This document shows, in pieces, positions 1 to 9,541 of a stretch of DNA of 64,000 bases. Location: positions 992,001 to 1,056,000 of the forward strand of contig NZ_CP093313.1 in the NCBI RefSeq assembly GCF_025264625.1, read 5' to 3'. This DNA comes from Occallatibacter riparius. Lineage in GTDB: Bacteria; Acidobacteriota; Terriglobia; Terriglobales; Acidobacteriaceae. Numbering within the stretch: the first letter of the stretch is position 1; the number at the start of each line of letters is the position of its first letter. The notes under the pieces are model-generated. The model worked only from the letters and a program-made list of their open reading frames with translations. It ran no database searches and was not told the origin of the DNA. A program made the translations under genes and the position numbers.

Positions 1-294
1 TCCCTGCTCGCCAGAGCTGTCAAGCTCCTTGAGACGAAAATGATCGATCAGATCCTGCACGGTGATTCCGCTAAATGCATGAGCTTCATTTGAGTTGATG
101 GCCAGTCGCCAACTTCGCACTGCCCGTTCGGCAGCAGCTTCGGTCTTGTACTGGTCAAGGGTGCCTACCTGCCTCTTGCGGCGAACGCGTTTGCCTGTAG
201 GCATGATGTGAAACCAACTGAACATCCACACGGGGAGTTTGCTCCCGTTGACGTCCAAATATAAGGAACCATTTTGTTTCCGCGCCTTCCTCAA
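1..294 (-). CDS. tyrosine-type site-specific integrase, N-terminal part (runs off the window)
   Basis: Only the first 98 codons are present; the gene continues to the left of base 1. The visible part begins with a basic, Gly-Ser-Leu-Tyr containing arm-binding type segment (RKARKQNGSLYLDVNG) followed by a region rich in Lys/Arg and a helix with AAAERAVRSWR, then ITVQDLIDHF, which is the usual start of the core-binding domain of phage/ICE integrases. I chose the TTG start because GGAGG lies about six bases upstream; no ATG is in frame. Lying next to an excisionase-like gene and transcribed out of the element fits the recombination module of an ICE. The catalytic domain cannot be seen, so the class is inferred from the N-terminal layout only. 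Confidence 0.6.
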   Translation of the reverse strand, partial: MRKARKQNGSLYLDVNGSKLPVWMFSWFHIMPTGKRVRRKRQVGTLDQYKTEAAAERAVRSWRLAINSNEAHAFSGITVQDLIDHFRLKELDSSGEQG

Positions 295-426
295 ACCATC
301 CTCCTTCCGCTGAGGGCGCAGAACGCATCGATAGACACAACTGTACCCTGAAGAGCTAAGCCGCAGAAAGACCTCATCTCGATCGGAGTTCAGAATCCCG
401 TTCTGGATCAGGCACTTGATGATCTG

Positions 427-648
427 CTACTCATCACCCGACCGCCGGGCAAGCCATTTGCTCAGCTCCGACAAGAGGAATCGCCACTGCCGCCTCTTTG
501 CGTTGCGGACTGGATGTCCCGGAAGATGGCCCTCTCGTGCGAGCCGCATCACAGTCACAGGGTGTAGTCCCAAAAACTCTCCAGCCACAGTTGAATCTAC
601 GTACGGTTCAAGGCTCACTGCCACGCTTCTGAGTCTCTCGGCCGCCAT
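427..648 (-). CDS. excisionase-like helix-turn-helix protein
   Basis: A 73-residue basic protein with the motif STVAGEFLGLHPVTVMRLAREG, continuing GHLPGHPV and WRFLLSELSKWLARR, the pattern of MerR/excisionase family winged-HTH proteins (HTH_17 type): a helix-turn-helix, a Pro-containing wing, then a W-rich terminal helix. Such proteins bind DNA beside attachment sites and bias integrase toward excision, or act as regulators. I chose the ATG at 648, which has GGGAG seven bases upstream; an upstream GTG at 699 sits inside the promoter-operator palindrome and would be an unlikely start. It reads toward the integrase and probably shares its operon. Confidence 0.7.
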   Translation of the reverse strand: MAAERLRSVAVSLEPYVDSTVAGEFLGLHPVTVMRLAREGHLPGHPVRNAKRRQWRFLLSELSKWLARRSGDE

Positions 649-684
649 GAAGTCGCTCCCATCTGGTGAGAAGTTTTCGATCTC

Positions 685-711
685 GTTATAGAAATGCACA
701 TTTCAATACAA
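685..711 (-). promoter_or_regulatory. promoter with embedded palindromic operator (site a)
   Basis: On the minus strand a -35-like TTGTAT and a -10-like TATAAC are separated by 15 bases that contain the near-perfect palindrome GAAATGTGCATTTC (positions 691-704). It lies upstream of the excisionase-like gene. The same layout occurs in front of four other operons of this element, so I read it as a shared operator. Promoter boxes are inferred from position and resemblance only. Confidence 0.6.
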
Positions 712-759
712 GCGTGCCACAATGCTCTCTGAACAGCAAGAGGAGCGGGGTCGCAGTGT

Positions 760-1026
760 TCATTTTGCTCTCCCATTTGAGTGTTTCGAACGATCTGCCC
801 TGCGCCTGGCCTCCTGCTCCAGTCGAAGATTCGCCTTGTGCCTACGCATCGCCGCCTGGTAGACCTCCTCCCATGGGACTGGCAGGGCCTCGCGCACTCC
901 CGATAACTGGATTAGGGCGTATTCAGGGCGGCTTTCTACGGTCATCTCTCGCGGCTTTCCATTGGCTACGATTGACGTTCCTGTAACAAAAATGGTCTGG
1001 CTCTTTCGCTCGATCAGGTATGCCAT
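760..1026 (-). CDS. small hypothetical protein
   Basis: About 88 residues, charged, with a beta-rich first half (YLIERKSQTIFVTGTS) and an Arg/Glu-rich helical tail. I do not recognise the family. The open frame extends to 1182, but the extra 52 residues have no domain-like character, and an ATG at 1026 has AGGAG about 12 bases upstream, so the shorter version is preferred; the start is uncertain. It lies between the integration module and the sigma-factor cargo. Confidence 0.45.
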   Translation of the reverse strand: MAYLIERKSQTIFVTGTSIVANGKPREMTVESRPEYALIQLSGVREALPVPWEEVYQAAMRRHKANLRLEQEARRRADRSKHSNGRAK

Positions 1027-1217
1027 GGGGGGATGGGTCTCCTGTGCGCGCTGCCCGGCGCTCGAACCAACTCGCGGTTCCTGAACTGCGTCAAACGGTC
1101 TAACACTCTTGGCGCTTTCAGGGGCTAAAGTTCTTTCACTCTCATAGCTGTTCGATCGTTCGATAGTTTGACACCCGATCATTCATTTCTTTTTTCCGTT
1201 CAAGCTTCGGGCGATTT

Positions 1218-1799
1218 ATGGCAGCAACCCTTCTTCATCTGGTCGACGAACACGGTGCCCCTGCCCCTTCTCAAGTACGAGTTGCGGTTGAGAGCGCGTA
1301 CCGCTGGGCCATCCGGGAATATCGGCATATGGATCAAGCCGTGCTCGCCGGCTTGGCGGAATCGGTGGCCGTAGGGATGTGCCGGCACCTGGACCAGATC
1401 GTTTTTCCGAGGCGATACGCGTTCGCGGCATTAACGGGGAAACTGCAAGAGTGGTATCGGGCGCACCCGGTTGTCGAAATCGCAGTTGGACCGGACGACC
1501 TGGATCGCGTGAAGGGACCCAGGCGCAAGACTGCTTCTGTCACGGAGATGAACCTGCTGTTTTCCGAGATAAAGGCTCGATTGAGTGAACGTGACCGGCA
1601 GATTCTCGTCCTACTCGAACAGGATCTCGGCGCTAAGGAGATCGCCCAGGCGTTCAACATCAGCTATGCGGCCGCCGCAAAAGGCATCCAGCGCGCAAGA
1701 GACAGGATGGCGGCGATACTTTCCGGGACCGACAATGAAGGCAACGAAAAAGACGAAAAAATGCCTCGACCACGAACATTTAACTTTAAGATTTGGTGA
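1218..1799 (+). CDS. ECF-like RNA polymerase sigma factor
   Basis: A 193-residue protein whose C-terminal half is a clear sigma region 4: LSERDRQILVLLEQDLGAKE followed by IAQAFNISYAAAAKGIQRAR, a helix-turn-helix that would contact the -35 box. The N-terminal half is where region 2 should be but is divergent. It would direct RNA polymerase to a small set of promoters. The next gene, 12 bases downstream, encodes a membrane protein with an anti-sigma type zinc motif, so the two probably form a sigma/anti-sigma pair. Targets may be the neighbouring helicase, S41-like and CHAT genes, but the sequence does not show this. Confidence 0.7.
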   Translation: MAATLLHLVDEHGAPAPSQVRVAVESAYRWAIREYRHMDQAVLAGLAESVAVGMCRHLDQIVFPRRYAFAALTGKLQEWYRAHPVVEIAVGPDDLDRVKGPRRKTASVTEMNLLFSEIKARLSERDRQILVLLEQDLGAKEIAQAFNISYAAAAKGIQRARDRMAAILSGTDNEGNEKDEKMPRPRTFNFKIW

Positions 1800-1811
1800 G
1801 CCGAGTCCAGA

Positions 1812-2495
1812 GTGAAATCGATCCGACAATTCTTTCTCGAAGCAAATCCGAACCCGCAGCGGGAGGGCTGTCCTGACGAGAAAACCTTGCGGGACATCGC
1901 GGAGAATCGCCTGCCGCCAAATCACCCGGCGCGGCTGCACCTCGCTACTTGCTCGCCATGCTTCGCGGAGTTCCGCAGCTTCAAAGCGGAAGCTGACGCG
2001 GCTCGTGCGACGCGACTGAAGGTGCTTGCGTGGGGACTTGCGGCCTGTCTCGTGATCGCCCTGGGGGTTTACGGATCAAGGGCGCTGCTCAGGAAGCAGT
2101 TGCCGCAATCCGCAGAAAGCGGGACACAGAAGCAAGCCGGCCAACTGGCGGCGGTGGACCGGACCATCGATCTCTACAATCATGGGACTCCGCGCGGCGG
2201 AAGCGAACCGAGTCCGCTGGAGGCGGTTTCGCTGCCTTCAGCGCTTGTGCATCTCAGGTTGATTCTGCCGCGGTTCAGTGATCCCGGAAACTACGTCGTT
2301 GCGGTGTCAAAGGATAAGGCCGGGACGGCGATTGCTGCTCGCGGTAGCGGGAAAACTGTAGCCGATGGTCCGCGATTGGTTTTGGAGGTTCCGCTCGATT
2401 TGCGACGGGCACCCGCTGGATCATATTTCCTGGCCACCGTGCGAGAAAGCGATAACGGGACCTACTACTACCCGCTGAATGTGCGGGGGCATTGA
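1812..2495 (+). CDS. anti-sigma-factor-like membrane protein with zinc-binding motif
   Basis: A 227-residue protein. Residues about 40-55 carry HLATCSPC, the H-x3-C-x2-C signature of zinc-containing anti-sigma (ZAS) domains, and one membrane helix follows at about residues 74-91 (VLAWGLAACLVIALGVYG). The remaining ~135 residues would be outside the membrane and show repeated beta-like segments. In the known families the cytosolic ZAS domain holds the cognate sigma factor until a signal reaches the outer domain. Gene order sigma then anti-sigma with a 12-base gap supports that role here. The outer domain is not recognised, so the signal is unknown. Confidence 0.65.
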   Translation: MKSIRQFFLEANPNPQREGCPDEKTLRDIAENRLPPNHPARLHLATCSPCFAEFRSFKAEADAARATRLKVLAWGLAACLVIALGVYGSRALLRKQLPQSAESGTQKQAGQLAAVDRTIDLYNHGTPRGGSEPSPLEAVSLPSALVHLRLILPRFSDPGNYVVAVSKDKAGTAIAARGSGKTVADGPRLVLEVPLDLRRAPAGSYFLATVRESDNGTYYYPLNVRGH

Positions 2496-2687
2496 AGACA
2501 GGAAGGTGCTTTCAAAAGCAGCTGCATCGGGCCGCAGACTTGTCCGAATGACAATCGCGTGCATCGCAAGTGCGGTGGAGAGATCAGGTCGAATGTTCAA
2601 TGCTGCATCGGCCTCCGACCGAAGGTCACCTCACGTTGCTATCCTACTTAGGACATTTCCAAGAATCCGAATCGGAGATTTGGGCCC

Positions 2688-5324
2688 ATGAATCCAGCAG
2701 CGTTGAGCCTTCCGACAAGTTTCGTTGACTTCCTCCATTCGCTGAACTCAACAAAGTTCAAAGACCTTTGGCCTGCACAGGAACATATTCTCGCGAAGTA
2801 CAAAGACTTCTGCCTGACCCCGGATCTCGCTGTCGAATTGCCCACCGGCGCTGGTAAGACGCTGATCGCGCTTCTTACAGCCGAGGTGTGGCGCCGCTCC
2901 GGCGGAAAAGTCGCAATTCTCTCAGCGAACAAGACTCTAGCAAGACAAATGCTCGCTGAGGCGAATTCTCTTGGAATCCCCGCGGTGTTGATGGAAGGCC
3001 GTGGGCAAGACATCCCAGGGACCGATAAGCGCGCCTACCAGCGAGCGGCAAAAGTGGCGATCATGAACTACTGGGTCTACTTTAATCAAAATCCAGTCCT
3101 CGACCCGGCTGATCTCCTGGTGATGGATGACGCGCACCTGGCTGAGCATTGCCTTCACTCACTCTTCTCCGTTGAAATCACGAAATTCTCTCATCCCGAG
3201 CTATTTAGCACGATAGTCACTACATTACGAGATGCGTTCCCCGGATACGCTGTCTTGAACGATGCGCTCGCTGAGGAATCTGTCGGAACCATCACCCCAC
3301 CTGAGCTCCTCTCATTTTTCGATCAAATACAGGTCGCCGACCGCCTTCGCACGATAATCGATTCGTCGGCGGCGCTTGGGAGTGACTCTGACTTGAGGTT
3401 TCGCTGGCAGCGCACACGACTACATTTGCGAGAAGCAAATATCTATATTGGCACCACAACAATCTGGGTTCGTCCATACGTCTACCCTCTCTCGTCCTTC
3501 GAACACTATCGGGAAACAACTCAAAGACTCTACGTAAGTGCAACAATCGGTGATCCCGCTGACCTTGCACGAAGATTGGGAGTCAACCCAATCACGACGA
3601 TCCCAGTCGACGCACAATTTGGAGAGAAGACGTCCGGGAGACGCCTGATCATTATGAATCGGCTTGAGGAGTCGGATATTCCTCCGCGTTTAGGTGGAGC
3701 TATCTTCGCAGCGTTGTCGGTCCACCCAAAGAGCGTCTGGCTATGCTCTAGCGGTGCCGTTGCAAAAAGGTACAAGGAGGTTGTGAGCGAATGGCTCAAC
3801 AAGTGCGGGTTCGTGGGACATCCGACTTGGGTGCTCTCACCTCTAGGAGATGAGATCGATTCATTCAAGGCGGCCCCTGCAGGTCATCTTTTTGTTGCAG
3901 GCCGATTCGATGGGATGGATTTCAAAGCGAACGAGTGCAGATTGGTCGTGATCACGACTCTCCCGCGTGCGATCAACATTCAAGAAGAGTTCATAACAGC
4001 CTACTTGCGCGATGCAGGCTTTATGCGACGCCGGCTGAATTCGCGGATTATCCAAGCTCTAGGTCGATGTAATCGGGCAGAGGATGACTTTGGTGTGTAC
4101 ATATTGGCGGACCGAAGGTTCGCGACGCATTTTGGTCGGGAATCTAATCGAGAGGGAATTCCGCGGAACATGATTGCGGAATTAGATATTGCCCAAGATA
4201 CTGCGGAACTAGATGACCAAAAAATAAGGGATAACGTCACGAACTTCCTGCAGGGAAACTTTGGAGCCTACGACGCTTCTTTTGCTCAGTATCTGAGCAG
4301 TGTTCCCCAAGCCCAGCAATTCAATATGTCACTCAGCGCGTCGAAGGTCGTGAAGGCCGAAGTGACTGCCTGGTCGGCGATGTACGAGAGCCAAAACTAC
4401 GGACTGGCGGCTGATCGTTTCGAGGAAGTCTGGAAGGCTTACCGCGATGAAAACATCATCGAACTCGGGGCATTCCACAAATGGAACCAAGCCAAAGCGA
4501 CTTATCTGCTGAGCCTTTCAGGAGAGCCCGGATCGCAGGCTAAAGCATATCTCTTAGCCGAGGAGGCCATCGGTAGAGGAAACAAGACTTCTTGGTTCAA
4601 TCGATTGAGAGCCTCGCTCAACCGCTCTCGAAGTTCCAACCAGCCTTCCGATTCCGAGACCTCGGAATATGGATTTTCGCTCGCCCGCGCATTCGACGAA
4701 TTTCTCGAACTTAACGGAACGAGGGAGCGTTTCGAAAAAGCGTGTCAGCGGATTTCCGCAGCTCTCGCGAGCGACAAGCACGATCAATATTGCGATGGAC
4801 TGAAATCCCTGGGGGTCTTGCTTGCCTACAATGCCTCGCGTCCAAAAGGCAGTGCTGCAACGGATAATCGGTGGCGAGGGACGTTTGGTAACTCGAAGGA
4901 GGCCATTACGTTCGAGGCCAAAATCGAGCACGTTGAGGGCAACGCCATCACGTCGTCGCATATGGGCCAAGCGCACAATCAACTTAATAGGGCGTTAGCT
5001 GAGCTTGCGCCGCTCGGCTATACGGTGAGAGGAACGATATTGACTCATTTGGGGGAAATCGATCCCGCAGCTCGTTCTTCGGCCGGGCCGATCAGGATTC
5101 TGCGACAAGACGCTGTGCTACGCCTCTGGAACCATGTCGAAAGGCTACTTCGCGATTACGCGAACGGGTGGAAATTAGATGACGTCACGGCGCGGATTGG
5201 GAAGACTCAGGCCCTCCTTCCGCGCTGTCCGTCGGCAGGGTGGCTGGTCCAAGCGCTAAGCGCAGACGAATTATTCGTTAGCTCTGATGTTCTCCTTCGA
5301 GGATGGCCGATCACAACTGGATAG
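2688..5324 (+). CDS. superfamily 2 DEAD/DEAH-type helicase with long C-terminal extension
   Basis: An 878-residue ATP-dependent nucleic-acid helicase or translocase. Motif I is PTGAGKT (residues 52-58), motif II is DDAH (147-150), and motif VI is QALGRCNRAE at about 455, where the arginine finger lies. The order and the relaxed GRCNR motif recall the DinG/XPD-like branch, but no iron-sulphur cysteines are evident. Residues 500-878 form a helical extension I cannot assign. It is a single-gene transcription unit between the sigma/anti-sigma pair and convergent S41-like and CHAT genes. Stand-alone SF2 helicases with large unknown tails are common in defence islands, so a role against invading DNA is possible but not shown. 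Confidence 0.75.
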   Translation: MNPAALSLPTSFVDFLHSLNSTKFKDLWPAQEHILAKYKDFCLTPDLAVELPTGAGKTLIALLTAEVWRRSGGKVAILSANKTLARQMLAEANSLGIPAVLMEGRGQDIPGTDKRAYQRAAKVAIMNYWVYFNQNPVLDPADLLVMDDAHLAEHCLHSLFSVEITKFSHPELFSTIVTTLRDAFPGYAVLNDALAEESVGTITPPELLSFFDQIQVADRLRTIIDSSAALGSDSDLRFRWQRTRLHLREANIYIGTTTIWVRPYVYPLSSFEHYRETTQRLYVSATIGDPADLARRLGVNPITTIPVDAQFGEKTSGRRLIIMNRLEESDIPPRLGGAIFAALSVHPKSVWLCSSGAVAKRYKEVVSEWLNKCGFVGHPTWVLSPLGDEIDSFKAAPAGHLFVAGRFDGMDFKANECRLVVITTLPRAINIQEEFITAYLRDAGFMRRRLNSRIIQALGRCNRAEDDFGVYILADRRFATHFGRESNREGIPRNMIAELDIAQDTAELDDQKIRDNVTNFLQGNFGAYDASFAQYLSSVPQAQQFNMSLSASKVVKAEVTAWSAMYESQNYGLAADRFEEVWKAYRDENIIELGAFHKWNQAKATYLLSLSGEPGSQAKAYLLAEEAIGRGNKTSWFNRLRASLNRSRSSNQPSDSETSEYGFSLARAFDEFLELNGTRERFEKACQRISAALASDKHDQYCDGLKSLGVLLAYNASRPKGSAATDNRWRGTFGNSKEAITFEAKIEHVEGNAITSSHMGQAHNQLNRALAELAPLGYTVRGTILTHLGEIDPAARSSAGPIRILRQDAVLRLWNHVERLLRDYANGWKLDDVTARIGKTQALLPRCPSAGWLVQALSADELFVSSDVLLRGWPITTG

Positions 5325-5469
5325 AGCACTTCCCCGAAGACAGAACGGTGAATTATCCAGATCAGTCCCAGCAAACGGCTATCGCCGTAATTCGGTTGCA
5401 GACTGGGGCGTTGACCTGCTAGTGCGGTAACGAGCCGTGGATATTTCGCCCTGGGGGGGGATGATTCTG

Positions 5470-6708
5470 CTATCTCAATTCCTGGGCGACCTCCACCGCC
5501 CTGCTCAGTTGATTATCCCGCCCAAGGAGCGCTTCGCCGTATGACCAGTCCACCGGCACATCTGGCGTGATTCCCTTGCCTTCTATGCGGTTCCCGTTCC
5601 AACTCACATACGCGCCGATTGGAATGACGAGACGGTAATCATGCCCAATCTTGAAGCCAGAGCGTGAGAGAAGCCGGCCGGGCGTCTTGTTCCCGACAAT
5701 GGTCCCGAGGCCATTTTCCTGGGCAAACTGAGCGAGCATCTCCGCGGCGCCAGTGGTGTGTTCATTCACAAGAATCACCACGCGGCCGTGAAAGCTCTGG
5801 CTTCCAAGGCCGGAGGTTTCAAGCACAACCGACTTTTTCCCGAGGAACTTGATCGCGAGGAGCGGAATTTCCAGCTTCGACTTGGGAATGTGATCAAGCT
5901 TCGGTAGGCTCGCCTTGTCATAGCCGCGCTCCGCGGTCGGACGATCCAGGCTGAAGCCAATCGGAACCTTCGACGGAGTGAGATAGCTCATCAGATGGAG
6001 CCCGCCGATTCCTCCCCCGGGGTTTCCCCGTAGATCGATCACCAATCGCTTCACGTTGGGAATCTTCTCGTGAAAGACCGCATCGACGTCCTTCGCGAAG
6101 TCGATCCCGATCTTGCCGGGGAACAAGCTCACCTTCACGGCTCCCAGCGACTCGGCCGCCATTGCGGCGGTCACGCTGTCTGGCTCCGAATAGGGATTGT
6201 CTTTGTACTTAGGTTCCGGCGTCGCCAGGTCCAAGCGCTTTTCGGCTCTATTCCCGTTCCTAGAGATGACGATGGGAATTCGTTCATCCATCGGGAACAC
6301 AGGCGGCTCATCCGGAGAAACGTTTTGCCCCTTTGCTGAGATGAGGGAATCTCCGGGCTGCACTCCCGCGCGAGCTGCCACACCTCCCGGCAACACGTCC
6401 TGAAAGACCCATCGCGTCCCATCGGCGTTCGTTTCAACTTTCCGAAAGCTTGCATTGATCGCGTTGCGCGGCGTGATCTTGGTTGTTGGGCCAAGCAGGC
6501 CCAACCCGCTGGTATGAACCTCATGAAGCATGCTTGTCACAGCGGCCTCGAAGCCATCCACGGTATCAGCGCCGAGAATGGATTCCGTGTGCTTCGCGAC
6601 GATCTGCTTCCAGTCTTTGCCGCCAAACGTCGGGTCATAATACTTCTCTGCCACTAAGGTCGAAATCTTGCCCAGCAGGTTTTGCCGATCAGAGCGTGTG
6701 AGTGCCAT
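5470..6708 (-). CDS. S41-family (C-terminal processing peptidase-like) protein, probably a pseudoprotease
   Basis: A 412-residue protein with no signal peptide: an N-terminal helical part, a PDZ domain at about 105-180 (GGVAARAGVQPGDSLIS) and an S41 core with the hallmark VIDLRGNPGGGIGG near 225. In active S41 enzymes the nucleophile lies in a T-x-S-A-x-E type motif; here the same place reads HTTGAAEM (about residues 318-325), with Gly for Ser, and the T-F-G-K motif that supplies Lys in CtpA enzymes reads TPGRL. The enzyme is therefore predicted inactive, perhaps a peptide-binding partner. It follows the CHAT protease gene by 24 bases on the same strand, so the two are likely co-expressed. 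The intracellular location differs from usual periplasmic CtpA proteins. Confidence 0.75.
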   Translation of the reverse strand: MALTRSDRQNLLGKISTLVAEKYYDPTFGGKDWKQIVAKHTESILGADTVDGFEAAVTSMLHEVHTSGLGLLGPTTKITPRNAINASFRKVETNADGTRWVFQDVLPGGVAARAGVQPGDSLISAKGQNVSPDEPPVFPMDERIPIVISRNGNRAEKRLDLATPEPKYKDNPYSEPDSVTAAMAAESLGAVKVSLFPGKIGIDFAKDVDAVFHEKIPNVKRLVIDLRGNPGGGIGGLHLMSYLTPSKVPIGFSLDRPTAERGYDKASLPKLDHIPKSKLEIPLLAIKFLGKKSVVLETSGLGSQSFHGRVVILVNEHTTGAAEMLAQFAQENGLGTIVGNKTPGRLLSRSGFKIGHDYRLVIPIGAYVSWNGNRIEGKGITPDVPVDWSYGEALLGRDNQLSRAVEVAQELR

Positions 6709-6732
6709 GACAATTCTCTCCAGGGGTATGAA

Positions 6733-9321
6733 TTACAGCGTGGTATCTGGATTGCCGACGAGTTGAAAGCTCGCCCAGTAGTAAGGCGGCGAGTTGGCTT
6801 TGATGAGTCCAAGTTGCGCGTCTCTGAGTGCTTCTGCTTCGGGTTCGTGCATTGCGACGTGGTGATAGAAGTCGGTCATCATACGGGAGGTTGAGTGATC
6901 CTCAAGCTCCCACAGTGTAGAGACCACGCTGTCGGCGCCGGCCTCGATGAAGGCGTTCACAAGGTTTGCAACGCCTGCTTCTCCCACCGGACCAACACCG
7001 GTATTGCAGGCGGAGAGCGTCACGAGTTTTGCGTTCAGGTGCATCTTGCGAATGTCCCGTACTTGAAGCAGACCGTCGTCACTCTGGTTGGGATTCGGAG
7101 CGAACACGAGCGCTGAGCGGTCGGGGTAATCGACATCCGTGTAGCCGTGCAACGCGAGGTGAAGCACGTTGAATCGTGCAAGCGGCAAGCTCTCGAAGCG
7201 AGTCTTTGTGGCGTCATCTCCCAGAAGGATGGTGCTGGGCTTGGGCAGAGTCGTGCCGATTGACTGCACTTCTCGCTTGCTGTCAGGCAGCGGCGTCAGC
7301 TCGCTGCGCTCTGGCCCCGAAATTGCGCGCGTAATGAAGTTGCGGGAGTCGGCGGTTTGCGTCCATGCAGCGACTCCGACATAAGGCAGCGATTCGTCTG
7401 CCTGCTCGCTAGTGCGCTCTTTCAGGATGTGGAGAACAGTCGAGGATGGCGTGACGCTGACCTCATGTGTTTGCAGAAGGTACTTGCCGTTGTCGACCAG
7501 AGCCGAGAAAGGCAGCAGATGCAGCGAGCCATCCGGGATCAGGATCAGATGCGATTTCTCGTGCAGTTCCGCGACCGGGCCGAGCAATTCGTTGAAGAGT
7601 TTCTGGCCAAGAGCGGGATCGACACCCTGTGCGCGAAGTTCGCGCCGATACCGGCCTGCGTCAGCCTCCAAGGTTGCTTGATCGGGCAGTGTGTAAGGGC
7701 GAACGGTCGATTTGGTGATTGCCAATGCCTGTGATTGGGGTTCAGCAACGACGTATTCGACAATGAGGTCATCGTCGCTAAGGTCGTGCTGGAGCTGGGC
7801 AAGGGTGATGGGCCGCGTTGCTGTCCTCCCTTCCAGAGACGAACTATCGAGGTTGAGTTCGGCGTGGTAGATAGCGTCCGTGAGTTGCGCGCGTTCCCTG
7901 GGATCGTCAGTGTCGATCAGGGCCAGGTTCAGTCGGGTGAGTCTCAACTCTTCTTGCGTCGGAGCGTGCGGAGGAATTGTTGCGTGATGCTGCAAACTCT
8001 CGGCCTCGACGCGCCCACGAACCTGCTCAAGCACCCGAAACGCCTCGTCGTATTTCTTCTGGGCAGAGAGCGAAGCAAAGTAGCCTGAATAGACAAACCC
8101 CATTTCGGCGAGTTCGAGACGCTGTACATTTTGAGTGGGAGCATGGGCGAGCATCGCATCAATGAGCGCCGCACTCTTGCGGTAGAGTTCGTCCGACTCT
8201 TTCGCATTGCCAAGCTTCTGCGTGATCTCTGCCTTGATCGCCAGATTCCTCGGCACGAAATAGAGTTCGTCCGGAATATGGGTGTTCGCGTCGATGGCCT
8301 CATTGATGGCCTTCAGCGCGTCGGGCAATTGACCTTGATGCTCATACGCCAGGGCGAGAAAGCCGCCAGCTTCCGTTATGCCTCTCCAGTACGAGAGGAT
8401 TCGGGCATCCGCGAGCGATCGGTTGCAGTCGGCGACTGCTTGTGACCACTGATTGAGGGCCTCATAAACTTCGGCGCGCGTCATGTAAATCTGAAATTCG
8501 TGGCCCTTCAGATTTGCATTCTGGAGATGCGCCAACGCATCGGCCGAGAGAGCCAGCGCCTCGGTATAGCGCCGAAGGCCGCGGAGCGCATCGATCTTCG
8601 AGTTGACTGCAATCGACGGGTACGCGATGTCGGGATGGTTTTTGGCGATCTTTATCGCTTCATTAAGTGGGGTGAGCGCCTCGTTGTACCGTCGCAACTC
8701 GACCAGGCCGTCTCCGTAGACGCTGGCGTACCGCACGCTGGCGGCCGGATCACGAAGAACCTTGGCCGAAGTCCACGCCTCCAGCACATCTTTCTTCGCT
8801 ACGTCTGTGTCTCCAAGGATGAATGCGGCGATGCCCTGCTCGCCCGTAGCCCGCATCGCCAATTGCAGATGGCCGCGCCGGCGAGCGAGGTCGGTGACCT
8901 GCGCCCAGGTGCTCCGCGCGGATGCCGCGTCATAGTTGGTTTCCAGCATTCCGCGGATGGTGAGGATGCGAAGACGGGTTTCCGGGTCCGCGGCTGCGGG
9001 TAGGGCCAGATCGTTTGTAAGTCCAAAGATCGTTGCGGTCAGGCTTGAAGATTCGGAGTTGGGCGGGATCTGGCTGACATGGGCATACAGGGCCTTGGAG
9101 TCCCGGTGCTGCTTCGCAAAGAGGAGTTCTGCTTGATGGTAATAGGGCTCAGCTTTGATCCAGTTGTTGTTCCATGATAGGGAGTCCGCGTACTTGAGCA
9201 GAGAATCCGGGTCGCGGTCATCCACTTTGGCGCCGACGGAGCGGGCACCCCGGACTCCTGCAACCACAATTGCAATCAGGGCGATAGACAGGGCGATAAG
9301 GCGCAGCCGCGTGACCTTCAA
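6733..9321 (-). CDS. TPR-CHAT caspase-like protease
   Basis: An 862-residue protein with an N-terminal hydrophobic helix (about residues 6-22), many tetratricopeptide-type helical repeats to about residue 450, and a C-terminal CHAT (caspase HetF associated with TPR) domain. The catalytic dyad is visible: His in LHLALHGYTD near 725 and Cys in TLSACNTGVG near 770. CHAT proteases cut protein targets, and several act as effectors of prokaryotic immunity (for example TPR-CHAT in type III-E CRISPR systems). Here there is no CRISPR partner; an S41-like pseudoprotease is immediately downstream on the same strand. The trigger may be sensed by the TPRs. The N-terminal helix suggests membrane anchoring. 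Confidence 0.85.
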   Translation of the reverse strand: MKVTRLRLIALSIALIAIVVAGVRGARSVGAKVDDRDPDSLLKYADSLSWNNNWIKAEPYYHQAELLFAKQHRDSKALYAHVSQIPPNSESSSLTATIFGLTNDLALPAAADPETRLRILTIRGMLETNYDAASARSTWAQVTDLARRRGHLQLAMRATGEQGIAAFILGDTDVAKKDVLEAWTSAKVLRDPAASVRYASVYGDGLVELRRYNEALTPLNEAIKIAKNHPDIAYPSIAVNSKIDALRGLRRYTEALALSADALAHLQNANLKGHEFQIYMTRAEVYEALNQWSQAVADCNRSLADARILSYWRGITEAGGFLALAYEHQGQLPDALKAINEAIDANTHIPDELYFVPRNLAIKAEITQKLGNAKESDELYRKSAALIDAMLAHAPTQNVQRLELAEMGFVYSGYFASLSAQKKYDEAFRVLEQVRGRVEAESLQHHATIPPHAPTQEELRLTRLNLALIDTDDPRERAQLTDAIYHAELNLDSSSLEGRTATRPITLAQLQHDLSDDDLIVEYVVAEPQSQALAITKSTVRPYTLPDQATLEADAGRYRRELRAQGVDPALGQKLFNELLGPVAELHEKSHLILIPDGSLHLLPFSALVDNGKYLLQTHEVSVTPSSTVLHILKERTSEQADESLPYVGVAAWTQTADSRNFITRAISGPERSELTPLPDSKREVQSIGTTLPKPSTILLGDDATKTRFESLPLARFNVLHLALHGYTDVDYPDRSALVFAPNPNQSDDGLLQVRDIRKMHLNAKLVTLSACNTGVGPVGEAGVANLVNAFIEAGADSVVSTLWELEDHSTSRMMTDFYHHVAMHEPEAEALRDAQLGLIKANSPPYYWASFQLVGNPDTTL

Positions 9322-9541
9322 AATCCCATCCTGCGCCGCAGGAAATTGGGTAAGGCCTACGCGGACAGGGCTCCCCTGAGTTGAAACCGGCGCGTTTGTT
9401 GTTTGACGCGACCTCTTTGGATGCGGGTTGCCTGACGGTTCGAGCGGAATTTAGCGGATCAATGGACCTATTCGGAAGGGGATCCAAATCTTAATTGTTT
9501 GTGATCTCCGCAGGCCCAGGACTCGATCGGCATCCGCCTAT

